DNA of 64,000 bases from Paenibacillus sp. MSJ-34 (GCF_018918005.1 NZ_JAHLPR010000038.1:1-64000), one strand, 5' to 3'. Positions 37,935 through 47,767 are shown, counted from the stretch's first letter. Notes: generated by a model not told the origin, from the sequence alone. Made by a program: numbers and translations.

Positions 37935-38735
37935 TTATTTTACAACAACATCATCAAAAGGAAGTTCTTTCGCTTTGCCTGTTTCGAATAATTGCACGTG
38001 AACCGTATGGTTCTGAAGATTGATGCCGACGACTTTGCCGTCGCCGTATGATGTCACAACCATTTTGCCTACGGAAGGCAATTCTTCCTTGGCGCTTTCG
38101 TAATTGTCATGCTCGTATTTCAAGCAGCACATCAACCGGCCGCATAGACCGGATATTTTCGTCGGGTTAAGCGATAAATTCTGATCTTTGGCCATCTTGA
38201 TCGACACCGGTTCGAAATCGCCGAGCCATGAAGAGCAGCATAGGATGCGCCCGCATGGACCGATGCCCCCCAGCATCTTGGCTTCATCCCGCACGCCGAT
38301 CTGTCTCAGCTCGATGCGAGTGCGGAAGATACTGGCCAAATCCTTGACCAATTCGCGAAAGTCGACTCGTCCTTCCGCCGTAAAATAAAAAATAATTTTG
38401 TTCCGATCGAACGTATATTCCACATCGACCAGTTTCATCTTCAATTGATGGTCCCTAATTTTATCGACACATGTCGCAAACGCATTCCGCGCCGCGAACT
38501 TATTCTCCTCCACCACACGAGCGTCTTGATCGTCCGCCATCCGAATCACTTTCTTCAATGGCAGGACGACATCCGATTCGGCTACCGTCTTCGGGCCGAT
38601 GACCACTTTACCGTATTCGATCCCGCGCGCCGTTTCTACGATAACGTTCCGGTCTTTTTCAATCGGCAGGTCGAGTGGATCGAAGTAATAGATTTTCCCC
38701 GCTTTCTTAAAGCGGACACCCACCACATTATACAA
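37935..38735 (-). CDS. ricT: RicT (YaaT/PSP1) of the RicAFT complex
   Basis: RicT is part of the Y-complex that stimulates the phosphorelay and directs RNase Y maturation of transcripts. The 266-residue PSP1-domain protein has the cysteine-rich signatures [20 protein letters not shown] and [20 protein letters not shown] that bind Fe-S clusters together with RicA and RicF. It follows holB by three bases. Confidence 0.96.
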   Translation of the reverse strand: MYNVVGVRFKKAGKIYYFDPLDLPIEKDRNVIVETARGIEYGKVVIGPKTVAESDVVLPLKKVIRMADDQDARVVEENKFAARNAFATCVDKIRDHQLKMKLVDVEYTFDRNKIIFYFTAEGRVDFRELVKDLASIFRTRIELRQIGVRDEAKMLGGIGPCGRILCCSSWLGDFEPVSIKMAKDQNLSLNPTKISGLCGRLMCCLKYEHDNYESAKEELPSVGKMVVTSYGDGKVVGINLQNHTVHVQLFETGKAKELPFDDVVVK

Positions 38736-38738
38736 ATA

Positions 38739-39713
38739 CTAACCCCCTTGCATTTCAACTAGAAATTGTTCGAAAGCAAGCTGCGGATTGGCATTGGCGC
38801 GCAACCGTTTCTTCACGTCCGCCGCCTGCTCCATACAACGCACCCATGCATCCGTCGTGCGGGTGAATGCGATTTTTCCGATCGAATCTAACTGATCTAT
38901 GAAAACGATACTCTCCGTCCGGTCCACTTGATAGTGAATCATATCTTTAAACCACAGCAGGAATAAGCTCATCATCATGTCGAGGTGTTCCGCCAGCGGC
39001 GTCTTGAACAATTTCTGCTGGGCCGTAACCATAACGGAATTTCCCTGGACGTGACATTCCTTCCCTAATTGTAACACTACGTTTCGGATTTCTGCAAACC
39101 AATTCTGTTGGATAATTTCTCTACATGCGGCAATGCCGGAGGCCATATGAACGGCGGGGCGGGCAAGCGTCTGCGGGAACCCTTCGCCTGCGAGCACTTG
39201 CAGCATTTCGCCCGGATTCATCGGGGTAAACGGCACCCATTGCGCGCGCGACTGAATGGTCGGCAGCATCGCATGCCCGTTCTCGGTGATGAGAACGGCC
39301 ACTACATTCGATTGCGGTTCTTCCAAAAATTTAAGCAAACTGTTGGCCGCTTGTACGGTCATCTTATCGGCTTGCTCCATGATATAGATTTTTGGTCCGC
39401 CTCCGCTCCGATAGGCGAATTCGCGCTGCAACGCGCGAATCTGTTCGATCTTGATCGACGCCCCGTCGGGCGCGACGATATGAACGTCGGGATGGTTGCC
39501 ATGCTCCACCTTCCGGCATTCCAGGCAGCGCCCGCAGCTGTCGTCCGTCATTTCGGTGCATAATAACGCTTGGGCCAGTGCGAGCGCGGTCTCCTTGCGC
39601 CCGGTTCCGTTCGGTCCGGCGAACAGGTAAGCATGCGATACTTTGCCGCTGCGCAGGCCGTTCTGGAGCATTTGCTTGGCTCGTTGTTGTCCGATAATCT
39701 CTTGAAATGACAT
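38739..39713 (-). CDS. holB: DNA polymerase III delta' subunit
   Basis: The clamp-loader subunit has 324 residues: MSFQEIIGQQRAKQMLQNGL, P-loop-like AYLFAGPNGTGRKETALALA, the zinc-binding CGRCLECRKVEHGNHPD, and KIYIMEQADKMTVQAANSLL followed by FLEEP. It heads the holB-ricT-yabA unit. In most Bacillota yaaR lies just upstream; here the GH3/AraC insertion intervenes. Confidence 0.95.
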   Translation of the reverse strand: MSFQEIIGQQRAKQMLQNGLRSGKVSHAYLFAGPNGTGRKETALALAQALLCTEMTDDSCGRCLECRKVEHGNHPDVHIVAPDGASIKIEQIRALQREFAYRSGGGPKIYIMEQADKMTVQAANSLLKFLEEPQSNVVAVLITENGHAMLPTIQSRAQWVPFTPMNPGEMLQVLAGEGFPQTLARPAVHMASGIAACREIIQQNWFAEIRNVVLQLGKECHVQGNSVMVTAQQKLFKTPLAEHLDMMMSLFLLWFKDMIHYQVDRTESIVFIDQLDSIGKIAFTRTTDAWVRCMEQAADVKKRLRANANPQLAFEQFLVEMQGG

Positions 39714-39735
39714 GGTTACCCTCTCATCTTATAGT

Positions 39736-39772
39736 AACAACCTCAAAAGAGATCACCATTTAAGAGGTTGTT
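39736..39772. repeat. Inverted repeat upstream of holB
   Basis: AACAACCTC and GAGGTTGTT, separated by 19 bases, flank the start region of holB at the left edge of the GH3/AraC insertion. The remaining gap to 39959 has no gene. Confidence 0.55.
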
Positions 39773-39959
39773 CAAAAAGCAACTTTTGATCACGCACTTT
39801 AAGGTGAAGTTTACCACACCCGTAGGAAAAATCAAACGAATTTTCGGTTATCGCATGAAGAGCACTAGCGTTGCATCGGGAAATTGGTATCCGGACCGCA
39901 GGGCCGTTATTTCGCGTCAAAACTGCTTATTCGCTGTTTAGGCGACATGAAGAGCGAAA

Positions 39960-39998
39960 GAGCCCGGCTCACCGCAATCGCTGCGATGAGCCGAGCTC
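39960..39998 (-). terminator. Terminator of the GH3 gene
   Basis: Minus-strand GAGCTCGGCTCA-TCGCA, GCGAT loop, TGCGGTGAGCCGGGCTC: a long stem just past the GH3 stop, followed by TTTCGCTCTT. Confidence 0.75.
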
Positions 39999-40018
39999 TC
40001 GATAACCGTTCCAAGCCT

Positions 40019-42172
40019 TTATACTTCTCGTTCCCGCTCGCATACCAGGGCGAGTGCCGCCGGGGATTTGCCTGTGAGTGCCATGCTTCTGCGATCCGGC
40101 TGGGACGTGCCTACGTAAACGGTATAATTTCCTTGATAGAGCATTCTCCGTCCCGCTTCGTTGAACAGGCCGAAAGCCTCAACCGGCAGCCGCAGCGTTA
40201 CTTCCCGTTCTTCTTGCGGCTGCAAATGCACTTTGCGAAACGCTTTGAGCTGCGGATTGGGAGCGCCTTCGCGCTCCGCCTTCACATATACCTGCAGCAC
40301 TTCTCCGGCTGCCATGCTGCCGACATTCCGAATCGTTGCACATACTTGAACGCCCGCATCGGTGACCCGGTCATGATCGATCTTCACACGCTCGACGGAG
40401 AAGACCGAATACGACAAACCGTAACCGAAAGGATAAAGCGCTTCTTGCTTCATATAACGGTAAGTCCGATTGTACATCGCGTAATCGGTGAAATCCGGCA
40501 ATTCTTCGATCGAATGATAGAACGTAATCGGCAGCTTGCCTTCCGGCGAGAACTCGCCGAAGATCGCTTCGGCGACGACCCGTCCGCCTTGCGCGCCCGG
40601 ATACCAGCCCTGGATGATGGCGGAAACATGTTCATGCGCCCAACCGAGCCCAAGCGCGCTTCCCGACAGAACGACCAGAATCACCGGTTTTCCGCTTTCG
40701 TACGCCGTCTTGAGCACCTCCTCCTGAATGCCCGGAAATGTCAGGTCGCGCTTGTCGCCGCTGCCGTACTGATTCCCGGTATCGCCCTCCTCTCCTTCAA
40801 GGCCGGCGTCCAAACCGAGGCAAACGACGACGACATCGCTCTCCTTGCAAACGCCCTTCACTTCGGCGATCCTGTCGTTGCGCGCGCCCAAGGCGCTGAC
40901 TCTATCCTGAAACAAGTGGCAGCCTTCGGTATAGAAGACGCGGACGTCATCGCCGACGTAATCCTGGATGCCCTCTTTCACGGTAATATAACGGGAAGCC
41001 GTGCCTTCATAGTTGCCCACCAGCGCCCGCCGGTTGTCCGCGTTCGGGCCGATCACCCCGATCGTTCTTATCTTCGTTTTGTCTAGCGGCAGCAGACCGT
41101 CATTCTTCAACAGCACGAGGCTTTCCTTGGCCGCTCTGCGGTTAAGGGCCTGCATCTTGGACGAATCGACCTCGCGGTAGCCGATCGAATGGAACGGAAC
41201 CTTCTCGGGATCGTCGAACAGGCCTAGCTTCATTCGCGTCGTGAACAGTCTGGCGACGGCCTGGTCAATCGCCTGTTCCGTAACAAGGCCTTCCTTCACC
41301 GCATCGAGCAGGAACAGGAACAGGCTTCCGCAATTCAGATCGCATCCCTGATTGACGGCCAGAGCAACAGACTCGACGGCGGTGGCGGTAACTTTATGAT
41401 GCTCGTGGAAATCCCGAATCGCCCAGCAGTCCGACACGACATGCCCGTCGAATCCCCAATCTCCCCGCAGTATCTTCTTCAGCAGCAGTTCGCTGCCGCA
41501 GCATGGTTCGCCGTTTGTTCTGTTGTACGCCCCCATGACCGCTTCCACCTTCGCTTCCTGGACGCACGCTTGAAACGCCGGCAAATACGTCTCGTACAAA
41601 TCCTGGACGGAGACGACGGCATTGAAGCTATGCCGCAGATCCTCCGGCCCCGAATGAACCGCATAATGCTTCGCGCATGCCGCGCTCTTCAAATAGTTCT
41701 CGTCATGGCCCTGCAAACCTTGGATAAATCGCACGCCAAGCCTTGAGGTCAGGTAAGGATCTTCTCCGTAAGTCTCATGTCCTCTGCCCCACCGGGGATC
41801 TCGGAAAATGTTCACGTTCGGCGCCCAGAACGTCAGTCCCTTGTAAATATCCGTATCGCCGAACTCCTGCTGCATGTTAAATTTGGCTCTGCCTTCCGTA
41901 GCGATTGCGTCCGCAATCTCTTCCAGCAAATCCTCGTTGAACGTCGCCCCGAGGCCGATCGCCTGCGGGAAGACCGTAGCCACGCCTGCCCTGGCCACCC
42001 CATGCAGCGCTTCGTTCCACCAGTTGTAGGCTTTCACGCCCAAGCGTTCAATGGCCGGAGCCGCATGCACCATTTGACGCACTTTTTCCTCCAGCGTCAT
42101 TTGTTCTACCAATTGTTTTGCGCGCGTTTTATACTCTTCGATTTTCGTTTTATTTTCCGCTAATGCTGCCAT
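40019..42172 (-). CDS. GH3-family beta-glucosidase / beta-xylosidase
   Basis: The product of about 717 residues has the GH3 (alpha/beta)8 domain (residues 20-290; NWWNEALHGVARAGVATVFP, WAPNVNIFRDPRWGRGHETY, CAKHYAVHSGPE), the catalytic nucleophile Asp in GHVVSDCWAIRD, the (alpha/beta)6 sandwich with acid/base region LGLDAGLEGEEGDTGNQYGS, and a C-terminal fibronectin-III-like domain. There is no signal peptide, so it hydrolyses imported oligosaccharides in the cytoplasm. ATG at 42170-42172 has GGTGA nine bases upstream; a GTG at 42184 is possible. It is divergent from an AraC regulator, and the pair interrupts a conserved gene string. Confidence 0.93.
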   Translation of the reverse strand: MAALAENKTKIEEYKTRAKQLVEQMTLEEKVRQMVHAAPAIERLGVKAYNWWNEALHGVARAGVATVFPQAIGLGATFNEDLLEEIADAIATEGRAKFNMQQEFGDTDIYKGLTFWAPNVNIFRDPRWGRGHETYGEDPYLTSRLGVRFIQGLQGHDENYLKSAACAKHYAVHSGPEDLRHSFNAVVSVQDLYETYLPAFQACVQEAKVEAVMGAYNRTNGEPCCGSELLLKKILRGDWGFDGHVVSDCWAIRDFHEHHKVTATAVESVALAVNQGCDLNCGSLFLFLLDAVKEGLVTEQAIDQAVARLFTTRMKLGLFDDPEKVPFHSIGYREVDSSKMQALNRRAAKESLVLLKNDGLLPLDKTKIRTIGVIGPNADNRRALVGNYEGTASRYITVKEGIQDYVGDDVRVFYTEGCHLFQDRVSALGARNDRIAEVKGVCKESDVVVVCLGLDAGLEGEEGDTGNQYGSGDKRDLTFPGIQEEVLKTAYESGKPVILVVLSGSALGLGWAHEHVSAIIQGWYPGAQGGRVVAEAIFGEFSPEGKLPITFYHSIEELPDFTDYAMYNRTYRYMKQEALYPFGYGLSYSVFSVERVKIDHDRVTDAGVQVCATIRNVGSMAAGEVLQVYVKAEREGAPNPQLKAFRKVHLQPQEEREVTLRLPVEAFGLFNEAGRRMLYQGNYTVYVGTSQPDRRSMALTGKSPAALALVCEREREV

Positions 42173-42289
42173 CGTCTTATTCACCGGCCCTCGCTTTTTT
42201 TATAAATTTTCGCAATATTTGATATGCACTTCTTAGAAAAGAAAGCACGTCCTTATTTTTTTAGGTTTTTATGCATAAATTTCCGCTTC

Positions 42290-42320
42290 ATGATATTGTG
42301 AATGCGCTTTCTATGATATT
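42290..42320. promoter_or_regulatory. cre-like site flanked by repeated half-sites between GH3 and araC genes
   Basis: TGAATGCGCTTTCT (42299-42312) differs from the CcpA cre TGAAAGCGCTTTCA at two positions. It is flanked by two direct ATGATATT copies (42290-42297 and 42313-42320, 23 bp apart), which could be AraC half-sites two helical turns apart. Confidence 0.5.
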
Positions 42321-42424
42321 ATTATAATGAAAAAACCATCCGCAATCTTCGTAATTATTGCTTTATGCTCCTCAAATATTGCGATTTAGGGCAGTGTTAA
42401 AAATGTAGAAAGGATGGATGGAGA

Positions 42425-43324
42425 GTGATTGAAATATTGAATGGCGCCAGGGAAACCGTCTCCTACCGCGAGCATTTCGGCATCCGGTTGTATCTGAACC
42501 GAGAAGCGGAGAACTATCCCGTGCATTGGCACACGGCCGCGGAAATCATTATGCCGTTGGAAAATCGTTATACCGTTATTGTGAACGATACGACCTACGT
42601 ACTCGAACCCGGCGATATTCTCATTCTTCCTCCGGGAGAACTGCATGAGATCGTGGCTCCGGAAGACGGGAAACGGATCATTCTGCAATTCGACTTCTCG
42701 CTCCTGTACCATCTTAAGGGGTTCGATTCCGCCTTTCATCTGCTGCGGCCCAGTTGCCTGATTGCGGGGAAGCGACATCAAGAGCTAAGCCGGTCGCTGC
42801 AACAGCTGCTTCTGGATTTGAAGGACGAATACTTCGGAAACTCTTTGTTAAAGGAACCGGCCGCCTATGCTTTGCTTATTCAATTTTTTGTCCTGATCGG
42901 AAGGAATGTCATAAACGGAGAGGCTCGTTCCCACAAAACCAAAGGGCCGAAATATCATAAAAATATCGATAAATTTTTGAAGGTATGCAACTACATGAAC
43001 GAACATTGCACAGAGGATATTCAAGTCGAGGAGTTGGCCGAGCTTGCCGGGTTCAGCAAGTTTCACTTCACCCGCTTGTTCAAGGAATTTATCGGCATGT
43101 CATATTACGATTACCTGAATCAGCATCGAATTATGCATGCGGAGAGGCTGCTGATCGATCCGAACATATCGGTGACGGAAGTCGCAATGCGATCGGGTTT
43201 CGGCAGTCTCGCCACCTTCAATCGCGTTTTCAAGGCGTACAAAAAATGCACGCCCACACAATACAAACCATTGTATAACAGCCGGCCGCATCGCAACGCT
43301 TCGACTCATGAGCTTGAGCAATAG
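42425..43324 (+). CDS. AraC-family transcriptional regulator
   Basis: The 299-residue protein has an N-terminal cupin sensor (residues 1-110; PVHWHTAAEIIMPLENRYTV, LEPGDILILPPGELHEI) and a C-terminal double helix-turn-helix (residues 195-290; IQVEELAELAGFSKFHFTRL, VAMRSGFGSLATFNRVFKAY). The GTG start at 42425 follows GGAGA. It is divergent from the GH3 gene and probably activates it when the sugar is present. Confidence 0.93.
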   Translation: MIEILNGARETVSYREHFGIRLYLNREAENYPVHWHTAAEIIMPLENRYTVIVNDTTYVLEPGDILILPPGELHEIVAPEDGKRIILQFDFSLLYHLKGFDSAFHLLRPSCLIAGKRHQELSRSLQQLLLDLKDEYFGNSLLKEPAAYALLIQFFVLIGRNVINGEARSHKTKGPKYHKNIDKFLKVCNYMNEHCTEDIQVEELAELAGFSKFHFTRLFKEFIGMSYYDYLNQHRIMHAERLLIDPNISVTEVAMRSGFGSLATFNRVFKAYKKCTPTQYKPLYNSRPHRNASTHELEQ

Positions 43325-43363
43325 GCCATTCGCAATTCGGCACGAGGCTCGTTTTTTGTCCGT

Positions 43364-43398
43364 AAAAAAAGCCCTCACGGTTTGGGCCGCAGGCTTTT
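43364..43398. terminator. Bidirectional terminator between araC and yaaR
   Basis: AAAAGCC/GGGCTTTT-type arms with a 20-base loop; on the minus strand it ends in TTTTTTT and so ends yaaR. It also lies just past the AraC stop on the plus strand. Confidence 0.7.
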
Positions 43399-43423
43399 CT
43401 TCAATGCTTGCCTTTCGTTTCGG

Positions 43424-43867
43424 TTAAAAACAAAGATTAATGAGCATGCCGCGAATCTCACCCATCCGTTGCAGCAGCTCGATTTTCCCTTGCTCGCTTT
43501 CCAGCAATTCGTCGGCCATCGATAACAAGGCGGAGTCGATTTCCTCCAGCAGCTTGTAACGCTTGCCCCGCCCTCTGCGGTCCCATCCGCGCGTATCCTT
43601 GATGCCGACGCCGCGCCGGACGGTATCCTCCAGGAAGCGCTTGACCAACTGTCGGTATACGCGCAGCTCGCGCACCGTCATCGATTTGGCCAAACGCTCC
43701 CCTTGCATTTGAATTTCCTTCAGCTTCTGATGAAGCTGCTCCTGCGAAGCGTCTTGATCCTGCTGCTGCATCATGTCGGCAAAGCTTTTATGCTGAACCG
43801 GCTTCGCGGAGGCGTCCGTCTTCACGATTCCTTGCCCTAACGGTCTCCATCCCGGATTGATTTTCAT
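43424..43867 (-). CDS. yaaR: YaaR family protein (DUF327)
   Basis: The 147-residue soluble, helical, highly charged protein has the DUF327 pattern LAKSMTVRELRVYRQLVKRF, LEDTVRRGVGIKDTRGWDRR and YKLLEEIDSALLSMADELLE. Function is unknown. It follows yaaQ by 83 bp. In most relatives holB comes directly after it; here the GH3/AraC pair has been inserted. Confidence 0.93.
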   Translation of the reverse strand: MKINPGWRPLGQGIVKTDASAKPVQHKSFADMMQQQDQDASQEQLHQKLKEIQMQGERLAKSMTVRELRVYRQLVKRFLEDTVRRGVGIKDTRGWDRRGRGKRYKLLEEIDSALLSMADELLESEQGKIELLQRMGEIRGMLINLCF

Positions 43868-43950
43868 AGGCGGATCATTACCTCGTTTTCTTCTAAAACT
43901 TCTTAATCATGTGAGTTCAAAAAGCCGGCTTTTCAGCACCGGGAAGGTTC

Positions 43951-44280
43951 TTAATAATGTTCGAATCGGTCTACCGGCAGGACGAATACCGTCGCTCCGC
44001 CCACTTGCACTTCTACCGGAAGCGGCAAATACGATTCCGTCGTACCGCTCATCGGCGTCACCGGCGTAACGAGTTGATCGCGCACTTTACAGTTCGTGCG
44101 AATCACTTCAAACACATCGTCGATCTGGTCGTCGTCGACGCCGATCATAAACGTCGTATTGCCTGCGCGCAAAAACCCGCCGGTACTGGCTAATTTCGTG
44201 GCGCGGAAGTTGCTTTTTACCAATGCGTTCGATAAGCGGTTGCTGTCTTTGTCCTGCACAATTGCGATGACAAGTTTCAT
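43951..44280 (-). CDS. darA: PII-like c-di-AMP receptor DarA (YaaQ)
   Basis: DarA binds cyclic di-AMP through a trimeric PII-like fold; its downstream partner is not firmly known. The 109-residue product has MKLVIAIVQDKDSNRLSNAL, FRATKLASTGGFLRAGNTTF and DDDQIDDVFEVIRTNC, which match the family throughout. It lies between tmk and yaaR. A c-di-AMP riboswitch elsewhere in the window supports active c-di-AMP signalling in this organism. Confidence 0.95.
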   Translation of the reverse strand: MKLVIAIVQDKDSNRLSNALVKSNFRATKLASTGGFLRAGNTTFMIGVDDDQIDDVFEVIRTNCKVRDQLVTPVTPMSGTTESYLPLPVEVQVGGATVFVLPVDRFEHY

Positions 44281-44396
44281 GAGCTAACCCTCCTTATAAG
44301 ATCGTTGCCCGAAAACTGCCGGGCGCCGGGCATCAACGCGATTCCGCGTTAACTGGGCCTCAAGCCGCTTCGGCAACGTCCACATGAACTACTATA

Positions 44397-45038
44397 CTAT
44401 TTTGACATAAAACCCTTAAAATCCTTTTGTTTCGCGGCAAAGATGTCCATAATTTGTTCAAAAACCCGATCCGGGTCCCGTCCCGCATCAATGATGTGTA
44501 TGCGCTGGGGGAATTTGGCAGCCACCTGCCTATAGCCTTCTCTAACTTTATGGTGGAAATCGAGCCGTTCGAGATCGAGGCGGTTCACTTCGCGCTGCTT
44601 GTTCGCCTGGATGCGGGACAAGCCGATTTGCGGGTCCACATCGAGGTACAGGGTGATATCCGGCAACAAGCCGCCGGTCGCAAATTGATTCACGGACCAT
44701 ATCTCATCCATTCCGAGTCCGCGCGCATAGCCTTGATAAGCCAGGCTGCTGTCGATAAAACGGTCGCAGATGACGATCTCTCCCCGCTCCAAAGCGGGAA
44801 CCACCTTCTCGATCAGATGCTGTCTGCGGGCAGCCGCGTACAATAACGCTTCCGTCCGCGCATCCATCGCAACGTTAGCCGGATCGAGAATGACGGCGCG
44901 AATTTGCTCGGCGATATCGATCCCTCCCGGCTCGCGGGTGATGACGACCGAAAGACCGCGTCCCTCGAATTCCTGGCGCAAACGCTCGATCATGGTCGTC
45001 TTTCCCGATCCTTCACCTCCTTCGAGCGAAATAAACAT
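44397..45038 (-). CDS. tmk: Thymidylate kinase
   Basis: Tmk phosphorylates dTMP. The 213-residue product has P-loop [60 protein letters not shown], and [14 protein letters not shown] at 45036-45038 gives the normal length; an in-frame ATG 19 codons upstream (45095) has a better AGGTCAG site, so a longer form is possible. The gene overlaps the decarboxylase frame only if the longest start is used. Confidence 0.96.
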   Translation of the reverse strand: MFISLEGGEGSGKTTMIERLRQEFEGRGLSVVITREPGGIDIAEQIRAVILDPANVAMDARTEALLYAAARRQHLIEKVVPALERGEIVICDRFIDSSLAYQGYARGLGMDEIWSVNQFATGGLLPDITLYLDVDPQIGLSRIQANKQREVNRLDLERLDFHHKVREGYRQVAAKFPQRIHIIDAGRDPDRVFEQIMDIFAAKQKDFKGFMSK

Positions 45039-45157
45039 GCCCTGATGTTCTTGTTGCGAATGCCTATATTTATTTGTATGTAAATCGACCGTCATAGGAT
45101 ACTGACCTACTTTCCAAAAGGTTGTACGCCGCCGCGGAATGCGCGGCAGCCCAAGCG

Positions 45158-46672
45158 CTATAATTTGAACACGCGAATCGTCCGCAGCGTCGGATCCTGC
45201 ACCCCTTGACACTTTGCCCCCCGCTCCATCACCATTGCCAACGCCGCCTGCGTCTGCTCCGCGATGAGTTCACCCGGATATACGAGCGGGATCCCCGGCG
45301 GATACGGAATCGCCATCTCCGCGGCGATCCGTCCCGCCGCGGCGGCCAGCGGCACCGCTTCGATCTCGTCTTCGCGATAAGGCCGCATGCCGAACGGAAC
45401 GGGATCGGATACGCCGGTACCGGCAGCGGGCGGCTCCTCACGGCGAAGCTCGTCCGGCGCGGGGCCGTTCGTTATACGGCTGCCGGCTTCGCGGCCGATC
45501 GTTTCGGCTATATCCCGAAAAGCCGCGAACAGCCTGTCCGTATCTTCCGGCATGGAGCCCAACCCGAACGCGAGCACGACATGGCGCGCGTCGGACATCT
45601 CCGGCACGCAGCCGCGGTCTTCCAGCAGCGCTTGCAGTTCATAGCCGCTGTAGGCGCCCGTTCGGTCGCTCACGACCGCCTTGAACGGGTCCAGCGAAGC
45701 ATATGCGTCCGACTGCGCCGGCCCCAGCAGCGCAAATTGCGGCAGACGCTCCATGCGGCGGCGGAACTCGAGCGCAGCCTCCAGCCCGCGCTCGAACGCC
45801 AGCGGTCCGCGGCTGTGCACGAAACGGCGGCTGACGTCAAGCGAAGCCATGAGCGGATACGACGGGCTGGAGCTTTGCAGCATCGTCAGCCGCTGCTTCA
45901 GCAGCGCCCGGTCCAGGCGCGGTCCTTGGACGTGCAGCATGGCGCCCATCGTGAGGGCGGACAGCATCTTGTGCGTCGATTGCACGACGCCGTCCGCCCC
46001 GCATTGCAGGGCCGAATCCGGCAGCGCCGGATGCAGCCCGTAATGGGCGCCGTGCGCCTCGTCCACGAGCAGCGGCTTGCCGTGCTCGTGCGCCAGCTGC
46101 GCCAGCGGGCGCAGGTCGATTCCCATGCCGTAATAGTTGGGGCTGCACAGCAGCACCCCCTTGGCGGCAGGGTATCGTTCCAGCGCGCGCCGTACGGCCT
46201 CCGGCGCGGGCGCGGTGGCAAGCCCGCTGCGCGGGTCGAGACGGGGCGCCACGAACACCGCGCGCGCGCCCGCCAGCATGAGCCCGTGCAGCACCGACTT
46301 GTGCACGTTGCGCTGCACGATCAGCAGATCGCCCGGCTCCGTGCAGCAGGTTAGAATAAGCGCCAAATTGCCGACCGTGCTGCCCCCCACGAGAAAATGC
46401 GTCTCTTCCGCCCCGAAGCAAGCAGCCGCCAGCTCTTGCGCCTCGCGAATAACGCCCTCCGGTTGGTGCAAATCGTCGGTGCCGCTAATTTCGGTGACGT
46501 CGATTTTCATGACCTCCCGCAGCAGGCCGATCTCCTCGTCGCACCGTTCGGACGCCGGGCCGGCATCGTACGCCTGTCCGTTTTTATGGCCGGGCACGTG
46601 AAAAGTCGCATTTTGCCGCAAATGGTACGATACTAACGCCTCGTACAAAGGCGCGCGTTGCGAATGAAGCAT
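45158..46672 (-). CDS. Orn/Lys/Arg decarboxylase-family PLP enzyme (YaaO-like)
   Basis: The 504-residue fold type I PLP enzyme has [54 protein letters not shown] and the PLP-lysine motif [20 protein letters not shown]. Family members decarboxylate lysine, ornithine or arginine for polyamine synthesis. B. subtilis yaaO also lies upstream of tmk; substrate is not certain. GC is high, and the C-terminal domain is shorter than in SpeA, as is usual for this subgroup. Confidence 0.92.
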   Translation of the reverse strand: MLHSQRAPLYEALVSYHLRQNATFHVPGHKNGQAYDAGPASERCDEEIGLLREVMKIDVTEISGTDDLHQPEGVIREAQELAAACFGAEETHFLVGGSTVGNLALILTCCTEPGDLLIVQRNVHKSVLHGLMLAGARAVFVAPRLDPRSGLATAPAPEAVRRALERYPAAKGVLLCSPNYYGMGIDLRPLAQLAHEHGKPLLVDEAHGAHYGLHPALPDSALQCGADGVVQSTHKMLSALTMGAMLHVQGPRLDRALLKQRLTMLQSSSPSYPLMASLDVSRRFVHSRGPLAFERGLEAALEFRRRMERLPQFALLGPAQSDAYASLDPFKAVVSDRTGAYSGYELQALLEDRGCVPEMSDARHVVLAFGLGSMPEDTDRLFAAFRDIAETIGREAGSRITNGPAPDELRREEPPAAGTGVSDPVPFGMRPYREDEIEAVPLAAAAGRIAAEMAIPYPPGIPLVYPGELIAEQTQAALAMVMERGAKCQGVQDPTLRTIRVFKL

Positions 46673-46816
46673 GGTCGAATTCGGTCCTTCCCGCTTGAAA
46701 ATATCATTCCCTCTATCTGTGCCGCCATTGGCGCGGCCAACGTTGCCTATGTAACGTTATCTATCTATTTTAGCATGAGAAAAACGTCTATTGGAGTATT
46801 TCGAGAATGAATAAAC

Positions 46817-46850
46817 AAAAAGGACCCCGCTTCCTAGGAATTTCGGGTCC
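46817..46850 (-). terminator. Terminator of csfB
   Basis: Minus-strand GGACCC...GGGGTCC stem with a 16-base loop, then TTTTTGTTT, about 30 bases after the csfB stop. Confidence 0.8.
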
Positions 46851-46878
46851 CCTTATCGAATATATCGCGCCGCCCTTA

Positions 46879-47064
46879 TCAAGCATTTTTCCCAAACCAA
46901 ATCTGCTTCAACTGACGGATAAAAAAAGGATATTTCGCATCCTTCACATCGGTTCGAACCATTTCCAATTCGCACGCTTCACATATAAATTCGGATAAAA
47001 TAAAAATGCCCTCCGCTTTTTGGCCGCCGCATATAATACAAGTGCTGTCTTTTTCCTGTTCCAT
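46879..47064 (-). CDS. csfB: Anti-sigma-G factor Gin (CsfB)
   Basis: Gin binds and inhibits sigma-G (and sigma-E) at inappropriate times of sporulation. The 61-residue protein has two CxxC pairs, STCIICGGQKAEGI and SEFICEACELEMV, which form its zinc site. Neighbourhood (csfB then yaaO-like, tmk) equals B. subtilis. A sigma-F/G-type promoter lies upstream, in keeping with forespore expression. Confidence 0.92.
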   Translation of the reverse strand: MEQEKDSTCIICGGQKAEGIFILSEFICEACELEMVRTDVKDAKYPFFIRQLKQIWFGKNA

Positions 47065-47093
47065 CGACTCACGCCCTTGTTACGTTTTGCTAT

Positions 47094-47123
47094 CAGTATG
47101 GCACACTTTCTATTATTTTAAAC
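47094..47123 (-). promoter_or_regulatory. Sigma-F/G-type promoter of csfB
   Basis: Minus strand GTTTA (47119-47123), an 18-base spacer and CATACTG (47094-47100) fit forespore sigma-F/G recognition; csfB is sigma-F dependent in B. subtilis. Confidence 0.55.
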
Positions 47124-47242
47124 TTCATTTCAAACCGTTTTCAAATGTTTATATTTTTCTTTCAATTCTCCCCCGGCCGACCGATATATAAAGTAAAGAC
47201 GATTCTGAACCGACTATTCGCAAGGAGGTATTTCCGACCGCC

Positions 47243-47767
47243 ATGTCCCCAGAACACGATTCGAACGTAACGATTTACCGCTATAAATTAATTCATAAAA
47301 TAAATTACAGCAAAACGCTTCTTCTTTTTTATATATTGTTACTGCCTATCCTATGCTCGCTGCCGGTCTTCTTGTTTGGGTGGCTCAGCCTATTTTACGT
47401 TGCGCTCGCCTTTGCCGTCGTCAGTTGGCTGCATTACGTTATCATTCGCTCCGTGCTGCTGATCGCTTCCGAACCGATCAAGAAACGATGGCGCCACCGC
47501 ATCCGCTTCCCTTGGATCGGCTACTTGCCCGAGCAGTATATTAGCTATTCCGTTTTTGTTCGGATTCATAAGCATGTGCTCTGGATTGGACTGTGTTGCA
47601 TCGTCGTCCTGCTGCCATGGTCGCCCCCGGCTTTCACAGCCGGTATGGCGATCTGGCATCTTTGGCTCGCCATTCCGCGGCTCGTTTGCTTCTACCGACT
47701 GAGACGGCAGCCGAAGTACGGCATGATCAAGCTGAACGATACCGACTTATCCTACTATAGGCAATAA
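47243..47767 (+). CDS. Predicted membrane protein of unknown function
   Basis: The 174-residue product has about four hydrophobic segments (LLLFYILLLPILCSLPVFLF, WLSLFYVALAFAVVSWLHYV, KHVLWIGLCCIVVLLP, AGMAIWHLWLAIPRLVCFY) and a basic cytoplasmic C-terminus. I do not recognise a family. GGAGG lies about 13 bases before the ATG, longer spacing than usual. It is transcribed away from csfB and alone. Confidence 0.7.
   Translation: MSPEHDSNVTIYRYKLIHKINYSKTLLLFYILLLPILCSLPVFLFGWLSLFYVALAFAVVSWLHYVIIRSVLLIASEPIKKRWRHRIRFPWIGYLPEQYISYSVFVRIHKHVLWIGLCCIVVLLPWSPPAFTAGMAIWHLWLAIPRLVCFYRLRRQPKYGMIKLNDTDLSYYRQ

Noticed and set aside
39884-41086. 400-residue plus-strand frame antisense to the GH3 gene
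   Set aside because: Antisense shadow of a conserved glycosidase; no start signal or known domain.
43919-43933. AAAAGCCGGCTTTT palindrome between darA and yaaR, considered as a terminator
   Set aside because: It has almost no loop and lies inside a conserved operon; a strong terminator exists after yaaR instead.
45206-46354. 382-residue open frame antisense to the YaaO-like decarboxylase
   Set aside because: High-GC shadow frame rich in Arg and Gln; no family resemblance.
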